Shown here piece after piece: positions 6,861 to 12,364 of a stretch of DNA of 29,235 nucleotides. How positions within the stretch are numbered: position 1 is the stretch's first letter; every line of letters begins with the position of its first letter. The position numbers were made by a program, and so were the translations under genes. Below the pieces are notes generated by a model. That model did no database searches. It worked only from the letters and a program-made list of their open reading frames with translations, and had not been told where the DNA came from. Source of the DNA: a virus; IMG/VR virus record IMGVR_UViG_3300037119_008552, positions 1 through 29,235 of that record, one strand, 5' to 3'.

Positions 6861-6883
6861 GCGGTGAAAAGAAAGTTCACCGC
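6861..6883 (+). promoter_or_regulatory. 8-bp inverted repeat in the primase leader
   Basis: GCGGTGAA (6861-6868) and TTCACCGC (6876-6883) are perfect complements around a 7-base purine loop, 37 bases before the primase GTG. No T-run follows. It could be an operator for a dimeric regulator or an attenuator hairpin. Confidence 0.6.
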
Positions 6884-6920
6884 GATGGGCGTTTGGGCCT
6901 CGGTCGCCGCTATATGTTGA

Positions 6921-8393
6921 GTGCACGTCACGCGCCTGGAGGCCAACCGCAGCTACACGCCCGTCGAGGTCGTGGACGTGCAGTGGACGCATGGCGGGCT
7001 CAAGCTGCTCTGCAGCTGGCCGTGGACGCACCTGGTCTATAGGCCCACGGGCCACAGACGTGAGGTGGATTTCGAGCGGACCGACTATCTCGTGCTCGAT
7101 TTCGACAACAAGCCCGAGCAGCCGCAGCTCACGCTCGACGAGGCCATCGCCCGTTTCGCTGACCACGAGTGCGTCATCGGCACGACCAAGAGCCACGGCG
7201 TCGGCGGACACCGCTACCGGGTCATCCTCCGACTGACGGAGACGATCACCACGGTCGCCGAGTACAGGGCCACGATCGCCGAGCTGCTGCGGGTCAACCC
7301 CGAGGCCGACCAGTCCTGTCGGGATGCAGCGCGGGCATGGAACGCGTTCAAGGACATCGTCCACGTCAGGACCGGTGGCGTGCGTGTGGTGCCGGTGGCC
7401 GTCACCGCTCCTGTCCAGAGGCCCTCCACCTGCCCGCTGCCGGTCCCTGTCACGGGCCTGGTAATGACAGAGGCGGCCAAGCGCATGGGGTCCACGCGGC
7501 CCTCCGTGAGCGGCGAGGGCGGACACAACCGCCTGTTCAGGGCGGCCTGCATCTTGCTCCACGACTTCTGCCTCGGCGACGAGGACGCGCTCTACCTCCT
7601 GGAGCACGTGTTCAACCCGCGCTGCACCGACCAGGGAGGTGAGCCCTACCCGTGGAGCACCCGCGAGCTACGCCACAAGGTGGCCTCGGCCCGCCAGGCC
7701 GAGCGGAACATCATCGGCTACGGCATCTCGATCGCCCGTGATCCACGCTGGGACATCAACCCCACCCTCAAGGCCGCCGTCACCGATCTCGACACCCGGT
7801 TGCCACGACTGCACAGCACCGAGGACGCCGTCACCATGGCCACCGAGCTGCTCCTCGAGATGGGGCTCGATGCACGACCGCGGGCGGCCAAGGCACTCCA
7901 CGGGAAGGTCCTGCTGTGTCGGCAGCCCCACGCCACGGACGGGCACGTGTTCAGCGACATGACCTGGCTCCGCGACCTGACCGCCTGGACCGAGGCCTGC
8001 CCGCTCGACGCCGTCACCGCGGCCATGCTGCTTGGCGAGTGCCTCGACGTCGCCGACACCCAGGGCAACCGCGTGCGGCTCGGCAAGGCCATGCACCAGC
8101 TCGGGTGGACCAAGACCCGTACCGGCTTCACCAGGCCTGCACCGAACGTGCCGGTGGCCGAGGCCATCATCGTCATCGACGCAACCGCCGACACCCACGA
8201 GATAGGATCACCTGATGAGCATGCCTGCACGAATGCCTTCCCCAAGACCGCCTTCGAGTACCGACGGCTTCTCGAGCGAGCTCGCAACGCGACCCGGGGA
8301 CGCCCGGATGGAAGGCATGGCACTCGACGAGCGCTTCATGGACGACCGCCGCCGGGTGTTGCAGCTGTGGCGGGCTACACATCCTGGGGGTGA
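6921..8393 (+). CDS. Archaeo-eukaryotic-type primase (AEP) with PriCT-like domain
   Basis: A 490-residue protein from GTG 6921; no ribosome site, but TATATG lies 8 bases before it, so a leaderless transcript is likely. The N-terminal part has YLVLDFDNK (Asp60, Asp62), the metal-binding DxD of AEP primases, then VIGTTKSHGVGGHRYRVILRL (His92/His97 region), typical of phage and plasmid primase-polymerases, and CRDAARAWNAF. Around residues 190-265, GHNRLFRAACILLHDF and WSTRELRHKVASARQAE resemble the PriCT C-terminal module. No Walker A motif is present, so no helicase is fused. It probably starts phage DNA synthesis. The last 35 residues are Arg/Gly-rich and overlap the next gene. Confidence 0.75.
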   Translation: MHVTRLEANRSYTPVEVVDVQWTHGGLKLLCSWPWTHLVYRPTGHRREVDFERTDYLVLDFDNKPEQPQLTLDEAIARFADHECVIGTTKSHGVGGHRYRVILRLTETITTVAEYRATIAELLRVNPEADQSCRDAARAWNAFKDIVHVRTGGVRVVPVAVTAPVQRPSTCPLPVPVTGLVMTEAAKRMGSTRPSVSGEGGHNRLFRAACILLHDFCLGDEDALYLLEHVFNPRCTDQGGEPYPWSTRELRHKVASARQAERNIIGYGISIARDPRWDINPTLKAAVTDLDTRLPRLHSTEDAVTMATELLLEMGLDARPRAAKALHGKVLLCRQPHATDGHVFSDMTWLRDLTAWTEACPLDAVTAAMLLGECLDVADTQGNRVRLGKAMHQLGWTKTRTGFTRPAPNVPVAEAIIVIDATADTHEIGSPDEHACTNAFPKTAFEYRRLLERARNATRGRPDGRHGTRRALHGRPPPGVAAVAGYTSWG

Positions 8394-8712
8394 CCCGTGG
8401 GCGCATCTCCCGGACGACCCGCCCGAGGAGCCGGTGCGCATGACGGCCGACGAGGCTGATGCCCGGGTGGCGCTCTGGCTCGCATCGCGGCCACCGCGTG
8501 AGACCTCCAACGTCCGACGACGGCGACCCATGTCGGCCGAGACCAAGGCGAAGATCTCTGCGGCCAGCCACCGCCGAACTGCCGCCCGTAACGGTGCACA
8601 GCTTGCGGAGTGGCGAGCGGCGCGGATGCCCCGCCCCGCCCCTAGAAACACGACCGACGCCATCCCCGAGGCGGCAACCCCGGAGACGACGTCGGCTTCG
8701 ATCCCAGTCTAA
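8215..8712 (+). CDS. NUMOD3-like DNA-binding protein
   Basis: A 165-residue reading from ATG 8215 with AGGATCACCTG upstream, overlapping the end of the primase frame by 179 bases; a later in-frame ATG at about 8308 (MEGMALDERFMDDRRRVLQL) would cut the overlap to about 86. Residues around 105-125 (RRPMSAETKAKISAASHRRT) match the NUMOD3 motif of homing endonucleases, but no nuclease core is present. It could be an orphan DNA-binding module or a remnant of a larger endonuclease. The C-terminus is Pro/Ala/Thr-rich. Confidence 0.6.
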   Translation: MSMPARMPSPRPPSSTDGFSSELATRPGDARMEGMALDERFMDDRRRVLQLWRATHPGGDPWAHLPDDPPEEPVRMTADEADARVALWLASRPPRETSNVRRRRPMSAETKAKISAASHRRTAARNGAQLAEWRAARMPRPAPRNTTDAIPEAATPETTSASIPV

Positions 8713-8721
8713 GCTACCAGC

Positions 8722-8889
8722 TCACTCGTCGATGTCGTCCCTACGATCGCTCGGTTGCTCGACGTAACGCCTGGCCGCGCTGCCACGCTCGTCCTCCTCC
8801 CGATCGCGGATCATTCCGTGCTCGCGGTGCCGCCGCTCCATGAACTCGCACAGGTCGAGCGGCAGTCCCTCCCTGGACTTGCCCCTCAC
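8722..8889 (-). CDS. Small charged protein, unknown
   Basis: A 55-residue protein from GTG 8887-8889, which overlaps the stop of the upstream 32-residue ORF (GTGA). The sequence (LPLDLCEFMERRHREHGMIR, then REEDERGSAARRYVEQP) is highly charged and helical. It ends a chain of coupled small minus-strand genes and lies tail to tail with the NUMOD3-like gene, 9 bases apart. No family recognised. Confidence 0.5.
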   Translation of the reverse strand: MRGKSREGLPLDLCEFMERRHREHGMIRDREEDERGSAARRYVEQPSDRRDDIDE

Positions 8890-8984
8890 GATGCAGCCCG
8901 CCGCGCGATTGATCCCTTTACCGGACTCTCGGAGCGGCGGTCCCCGGGGACGTTGGTCAGCCGCACGTACCACACAGCGCTCAC
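8886..8984 (-). CDS. 32-residue protein, GTGA-coupled at both ends
   Basis: GTG at 8982-8984 overlaps the stop of the 8981-9448 gene, and its own TGA overlaps the GTG of the next gene. It begins MSAVWYVRLTNVPGDRRSES. Support comes from the two matched GTGA junctions rather than from the peptide itself. No family recognised. Confidence 0.42.
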   Translation of the reverse strand: MSAVWYVRLTNVPGDRRSESPVKGSIARRAAS

Positions 8985-9448
8985 TGCATTACCCCCAACA
9001 CGTCGATCCCAAGCTCCAACGAGAGGAACCTCTCGGACATTGCCAGCTGATCGAGGCCATCCATCTGCAGGTCCACAATGAGCGGCTCCAAACGGGGATT
9101 CATCTTCGGCTCTGACGGTTCAAACCTCCATTGACCGTCTTCGAGGTGCACGACACACAGCACTGCCGATGACGACGACGGCTTATGGACCACCACCTTG
9201 ACCACCGTTCCCGGATGTCCCTTGGTGAGCCCGCAGATGTCGCTGATCGACACGTCGAGGCGGATCCTCGAGTGAGGTTCGTGATCCTCCTCGGGATGAG
9301 GGCACCTCTTGAACCGCGCGTTTCTCGTTGGCCTCTTCTTCTGGCCCCGCGTCACCTTGGCATCCACCAGGTCGAGGATCCTCGCCATCCCGGTACAGCC
9401 ATCTTTCACCAGGCTGACGCTCACGTGATGGGCATATGAGGCGCTCAT
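8981..9448 (-). CDS. Unknown protein, tandem paralogue of the upstream gene
   Basis: A 155-residue protein starting MSASYAHHVSVSLVKDG. Its middle closely matches the neighbour at 9445-9912: SISDICGLTKGHPGTVVKVV against SISDICRLTKGHPGTVVEVI, then HLEDGQWRF against HLEDGRCKF, and NPRLEPLIV against NPRLEQFIV. SISDICxLTKGHPGTV looks like a helix-turn-helix followed by strands, so a DNA-binding role is possible but unproven. The start overlaps the upstream stop (ATGA). The region around residues 30-50 is Lys/Arg-rich. Confidence 0.65.
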   Translation of the reverse strand: MSASYAHHVSVSLVKDGCTGMARILDLVDAKVTRGQKKRPTRNARFKRCPHPEEDHEPHSRIRLDVSISDICGLTKGHPGTVVKVVVHKPSSSSAVLCVVHLEDGQWRFEPSEPKMNPRLEPLIVDLQMDGLDQLAMSERFLSLELGIDVLGVMQ

Positions 9449-9912
9449 CGGGCCACCGACAGGACACCGTGACCGATCAACATGACGAGCAGCGCGTTGT
9501 CCCTGGCCATCGCATCGAGATCGGCAAATGTCGCTCCGACGATGAACTGCTCCAGCCGCGGATTCTTCTTTCGATAGTTGTGCGAGAGCCAGAACTTGCA
9601 GCGGCCGTCCTCCAGGTGGATGAAGAACAACGCAGGCGACTCGGTGGTGTCGGTCGGATGGATGATCACCTCCACCACCGTCCCCGGGTGTCCCTTGGTG
9701 AGGCGGCAGATGTCGCTGATCGACAGGTGCGACACCGGGTTGTTGTTTCGCGAGGTGAGTTTCCCCATCTGCTTGGCTAGGTCCCGTGTCTCCTTGCTAA
9801 GCTTCGCCTTCGTAGGCCCCTTGTTGGGCTTGAGCCCGAGGAGCTCAGCGAGCCCCGTACCACCGTCCTCCAGCAGCGCGAAGATCACGTTCTTGGCATA
9901 GAGGGCGCTCAT
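9445..9912 (-). CDS. Unknown protein, tandem paralogue of the downstream gene
   Basis: A 155-residue protein from ATG 9910-9912 (MSALYAKNVIFALLEDGGTG), overlapping the stop of the preceding gene (ATGA). It has the same layout as its paralogue: N-terminal strand-helix, basic linker (KAKLSKETRDLAKQMGKL), the SISDICRLTKGHPGTV block at about residues 62-78, the HLEDG block and NPRLEQFIV. The duplicated unit includes the start junction, since both genes begin at GATGAGCGC. Function unknown. Confidence 0.65.
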   Translation of the reverse strand: MSALYAKNVIFALLEDGGTGLAELLGLKPNKGPTKAKLSKETRDLAKQMGKLTSRNNNPVSHLSISDICRLTKGHPGTVVEVIIHPTDTTESPALFFIHLEDGRCKFWLSHNYRKKNPRLEQFIVGATFADLDAMARDNALLVMLIGHGVLSVAR

Positions 9913-10112
9913 CGGGCCACCGCCCACGGCTTGGCCATCGCACGTGCTGCCTCCACGTCCCCACCCATCAGGGCGACGAAGAACCTCAGGACCGCGCCGT
10001 ACACCGTGGTGTGGTGCTGGTCCCCGGCCTCCGTCCGGATGATCGTCCGGAGTTCCGCTACCGCCCCGCCGCTCTCGCGGCCCTCATTCCACTGCTGCTG
10101 CAATCTCGTCAT
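9909..10112 (-). CDS. Small helical protein, unknown
   Basis: A 67-residue protein from ATG 10110-10112 with a good ribosome site (GAGGAGACACG before ATG). It begins MTRLQQQWNEGRESGGAVAE and contains a short hydrophobic stretch (VYGAVLRFFVALMGGDVEAA) that looks like an amphipathic helix hairpin. It heads the chain of overlapping minus-strand genes that includes the paralogue pair. No family recognised. Confidence 0.58.
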   Translation of the reverse strand: MTRLQQQWNEGRESGGAVAELRTIIRTEAGDQHHTTVYGAVLRFFVALMGGDVEAARAMAKPWAVAR

Positions 10113-10208
10113 CGTGTCTCCTCGTGTTGCATGTTCGCTCCGAGATATTCGGTGCGCCAGCTCACCTGAACACGAAGATATGCACGATTGACAACAATGC
10201 AAGGTGCG

Positions 10209-10379
10209 TTACAAAGATTTCTTAGTCCGGGTCCAAGCGGCGAAGAGTTTCCTCATGGCCCAGCGGCGAGCGTCCGTGTGATCGTACCCGGCCATGTGGT
10301 CTGAAAACCGAATAATATCCCATTCATTGGGCGTGTAGCTGGAGGCGACGGCGTTGAACCATGCGGTCGGAGCGGTCAT
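10209..10379 (-). CDS. Small protein, unknown, possibly leaderless
   Basis: A 56-residue protein from ATG 10377-10379 (MTAPTAWFNAVASSYTPNEW). The frame stays open upstream, but that part overlaps leader element B and is Gly/Pro-rich, so the internal start is preferred. TATACT lies 7 bases before the ATG with no clear ribosome site, which suggests a leaderless transcript. The C-terminus is basic (MRKLFAAWTRTKKSL). No family recognised. Confidence 0.5.
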   Translation of the reverse strand: MTAPTAWFNAVASSYTPNEWDIIRFSDHMAGYDHTDARRWAMRKLFAAWTRTKKSL

Positions 10380-10445
10380 TAGAGGAGTATAACATGACCA
10401 CTCGGTGTACCCCTTAGACCTACACCTGCCACCTACTCCTCCCTC

Positions 10446-10542
10446 CTGCCCGCCACCGAGACGACCCTGACCGGGGGTGGATATGCCCCGGCCGTCTCGC
10501 AAGCCCGCCACGGGTGACCCACGCCCCACAGGCGGTGAGCTG
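10446..10542 (-). promoter_or_regulatory. Leader element B (dispersed 97-bp noncoding repeat)
   Basis: Begins CTGCCCGCCAC and ends GTGAGCTG on the plus strand, exactly 97 bases, as in element C; the ends are conserved and the middle is not. CGAGACG (10457-10463) pairs with CGTCTCG (10493-10499), enclosing CCGGGG and CCCCGG. The middle has GGGGGTGGATATGCC, a diverged copy of the 25-bp motif core in plus orientation. It lies 67 bases upstream of the minus-strand gene starting at 10379. Confidence 0.55.
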
Positions 10543-10578
10543 GACGGCCAAGGAGGCAGGGATCCGCCATCTGGCCTG

Positions 10579-10603
10579 TGCAAGGAGGAAGGACATACCA
10601 AGG
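10579..10603 (+). repeat. 25-bp dispersed motif, copy 4
   Basis: Core GGAGGAAGGACATACC, two bases different from the 361-385 copy. It lies between leader element B and the stop of the small zinc-binding gene. Confidence 0.87.
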
Positions 10604-10636
10604 GACAGACTAGGAGTCCTTCCAGCACCGCAGCGG

Positions 10637-10804
10637 CTAGTTCCAGGGCGAAGGCTTGGTGTCGGGGAAGTACTTGCCGCGCGGGAGGTGGCGCCCGCAG
10701 CGCGTGCAGGTCACGTCCTCGGCAGTGATGGTCAGGATGCCATTGGGCTCCAGGTCACCAGGCTTCACACGACGGAGGCAACTACAGGTTGGCTTGTTGG
10801 TCAT
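10637..10804 (-). CDS. Small zinc-ribbon-like protein
   Basis: A 55-residue protein from ATG 10802-10804 (MTNKPTCSCLRRVKPGDLEP) with two Cys pairs, CSC near residue 7-9 and CTRC near residue 34-37, that could hold one zinc. VTCTRCGRHLPRGKYFP resembles the ITCTRCGGSGR start of the protein at 3472. An upstream in-frame ATG at about 10855 would add MYTDSACGV and overlap the promoter-like block, so the shorter form is given. Ribosome site weak. Function unknown. Confidence 0.52.
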   Translation of the reverse strand: MTNKPTCSCLRRVKPGDLEPNGILTITAEDVTCTRCGRHLPRGKYFPDTKPSPWN

Positions 10805-10840
10805 CCGGCAGGAATACACCACAGGTCTGACACCACAAGC

Positions 10841-10873
10841 CGAATCGGTGTACATGCCAGTCGATTCCAATTA
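10841..10873 (+). promoter_or_regulatory. Bipartite promoter-like element, second copy
   Basis: CGAATCGGTGTACATG (10841-10856) followed by TCCAATTA (10866-10873), as at 3430. The TTACATC box would start a transcript with a leader of about 30 bases that includes the GGAGG site of the gene at 10911. Confidence 0.6.
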
Positions 10874-10910
10874 CATCTGGAACTCTGGGCAGTTGTGTCC
10901 CGGAGGTCCA

Positions 10911-11294
10911 ATGACGTCGCAGTTGATGCCCCGGTTCGACATCGGCAACTTCATCCTCACGTGGGCACGGCTCAGGAACCTGACCGTCGATGCCAGGGCC
11001 CGGCCACCGACCCCCGCGGACCTGAGGCGGTGTGCGAGCCGGGTCTTCCCGTCGTCGGCGGTCGGCGAGGAGCTGCTGGTACGGCAGGCCATGACCTGGG
11101 ACCTGGAACGGCAGCTGCTCTTCGTCGGCTTCAGCAGCCAGCTCCTGCGCAAGACGGTGCAGCGCCACCTCCGCCTCCTCGACGCGAGGGTGAAGGGCGA
11201 GCTGAGCCATCACGAGCTGGTGAGGGTGCTGTTCTTCCTCGACCAGCCCGAGCTGGAACCGATCACGGATGCCGAGGACCCGTACCCGTTCTGA
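10911..11294 (+). CDS. Unknown helical protein
   Basis: A 127-residue protein from ATG 10911 with a clear ribosome site (CGGAGGTCCA). It begins MTSQLMPRFDIGNFILTWAR and is rich in Leu, Arg and Glu (LERQLLFVGFSSQLLRKTVQ, then HHELVRVLFFLDQPELEPI), probably all helix. The reading frame is open further upstream but the ribosome site and the promoter-like block fix this start. No family recognised. First gene of the 10.9-12.05 kb plus-strand run. Confidence 0.65.
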   Translation: MTSQLMPRFDIGNFILTWARLRNLTVDARARPPTPADLRRCASRVFPSSAVGEELLVRQAMTWDLERQLLFVGFSSQLLRKTVQRHLRLLDARVKGELSHHELVRVLFFLDQPELEPITDAEDPYPF

Positions 11295-11305
11295 CCGAGA
11301 GTGTG

Positions 11306-11323
11306 GCCCGCGATCCCGCGGGC
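11306..11323 (+). terminator. 7-bp GC hairpin after the 10911 gene
   Basis: GCCCGCG and CGCGGGC pair perfectly around ATCC, 12 bases past the stop. The following TATGTCTGATTC is only moderately T-rich, so it may be partial or an mRNA 3' stabiliser. Confidence 0.45.
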
Positions 11324-11356
11324 TATGTCTGATTCAACAAGGGAGATGAGACAACG

Positions 11357-11494
11357 ATGCGCGATCCAATCGAAGACCTTCGCGAGCACATGGCCCGTCT
11401 ACCCCAGCAGCAGAAGCCGGAGGGGGAGTCCCCGATCGTGAAGATCGTGATGCTCATCATCTGCATCTCGATGCTCTACGGGATGTGCCACTAA
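11357..11494 (+). CDS. 45-residue single-TM peptide
   Basis: ATG at 11357 after GGGAGATGAGACAACG. The N-terminal 25 residues are charged (MRDPIEDLREHMARLPQQQK), then SPIVKIVMLIICISMLYGMC forms one membrane span, followed by His and stop. With the charged part first, it may be anchored facing the cytoplasm. Small membrane peptides of this kind in phages include holin-like, superinfection-exclusion and lysis-regulating proteins; nothing here decides. It immediately precedes the lipoprotein gene. Confidence 0.6.
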   Translation: MRDPIEDLREHMARLPQQQKPEGESPIVKIVMLIICISMLYGMCH

Positions 11495-11564
11495 CTCGCC
11501 CCGTCGAGGTGACCCCGGTACCATCGGCAACCGGCTCGGACGCCGGCCTGAAGTGGAGCCGACG

Positions 11565-12053
11565 ATGAGAGCCGTGAGTGCTGTGCTAGTGATGGTGTTC
11601 GTGTCCGCTTGCTCCGCCTCATCGAGCGAGGGAGATGATGACGGTGGCAACAACCCGGGGCGGGCAGATGCCGCGATCATGTCGCAGGAGCTTTCCTGTC
11701 AGAGCTACACACGGATCCAGACAGCCACAGCCGGCTCGCGGACCGAGAGCAAGTGGTCCTTCGCCGCCATACCAGTCGGGACGTTCGATCCGGCACACGA
11801 CCGGATGCCGCAGTTCGTTGCCTGCGGCTACCATTGCCTGGGCGTAAGTTGCCCCAATGCCTGTCCGGCGGGGAACACGTGCACCTCTACGGGCACAGAC
11901 CTGACGGGTGACGACTGTCGACAGATGACCCCCTACATCAAGGACGGTTATCTGGTCGCATACTGCGGTTACCAGATCGCGGGTTTCGATGCTGGTGGCA
12001 CCATGCTGTCCGAAAATGGGCAGTACTACGACAAGGTCTACGTCGTTCCCTAG
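11565..12053 (+). CDS. Secreted lipoprotein (possible lysogenic-conversion gene)
   Basis: A 162-residue protein from ATG 11565. MRAVSAVLVMVFVSAC is a type II signal peptide with lipobox VSAC (Cys16 lipidated). A low-complexity linker (SASSSEGDDDGGNNPGR) follows, then a domain with eight cysteines, five in CGYHCLGVSCPNACPAGNTC and others at about residues 47, 126 and 141, which could form four disulfides. The Asp/Gly linker style is common in Myxococcota lipoproteins. It is not a virion protein and is not obviously lytic, so a cargo gene changing the host surface is plausible. Its stop overlaps that of the convergent gene in CTAG (12050-12053). Confidence 0.72.
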   Translation: MRAVSAVLVMVFVSACSASSSEGDDDGGNNPGRADAAIMSQELSCQSYTRIQTATAGSRTESKWSFAAIPVGTFDPAHDRMPQFVACGYHCLGVSCPNACPAGNTCTSTGTDLTGDDCRQMTPYIKDGYLVAYCGYQIAGFDAGGTMLSENGQYYDKVYVVP

Positions 12054-12361
12054 CCGCCGGCCCTGGTCAGGAGATCGAGCATGTTGCCGAGGTGCTCGGC
12101 CTCCAGCGCATCGGTCTCACGGATCTTGCGGTGTAGGTCAGCGGCAACAGCACCCCGCATGATCAGCTCGTCCTCGTCGAGCCACGCGGCAGCCTGGTCG
12201 GCCTTGCTCACGTCGATACGGAAGCGCATCCAGGCGGGCGTACAGCCCTCGCAGATGAGCGTGTCGTTGGGCACTTCTGCGCCATCGATGAAACGTGGGT
12301 CCGATGCCGTGCCGAGACTCTCGGCCTTGCAGATGCCGCAGAGGATGGTGTTGAGGCCCAT
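12050..12361 (-). CDS. Small Cys-pair protein at the end of the late operon
   Basis: A 103-residue protein beginning MGLNTILCGICKAESLGTAS. CGIC (8-11) and CEGC (37-40) make a four-Cys zinc site, and the rest (ADQAAAWLDEDELIMRGAVA and onwards) is acidic helix. The ATG at 12359-12361 is 3 bases after the adhesin stop, so it belongs to the same transcript. In T-even-like phages the gene after an adhesin often encodes its chaperone, but the sequence itself does not show this. Function unknown. Confidence 0.65.
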   Translation of the reverse strand: MGLNTILCGICKAESLGTASDPRFIDGAEVPNDTLICEGCTPAWMRFRIDVSKADQAAAWLDEDELIMRGAVAADLHRKIRETDALEAEHLGNMLDLLTRAGG

Positions 12362-12364
12362 GGC

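Larger units (their letters stand above)
6362..6920. other. Divergent 559-bp intergenic region with repeats; possible control region or origin
   Basis: No gene is supported here. It holds an AT-richer part (about 6400-6480), two direct copies of the 25-bp motif (6684-6708 and 6764-6788, 80 bp apart), a second repeat pair (6743-6761 and 6812-6833, CATT-CAGGTGYGASATGTG) and an 8-bp inverted repeat at 6861-6883. It lies between the minus-strand HEPN-like gene and the plus-strand primase. Confidence 0.6.

Noticed and set aside
361-10603. CRISPR array from the repeated 25-bp motif
   Set aside because: Copies are kilobases apart or inverted, with no regular spacers.
361-10603. Shine-Dalgarno sites (AAGGAGGA) in the motif starting genes
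   Set aside because: No open frame begins 5-12 bases downstream of the copies.
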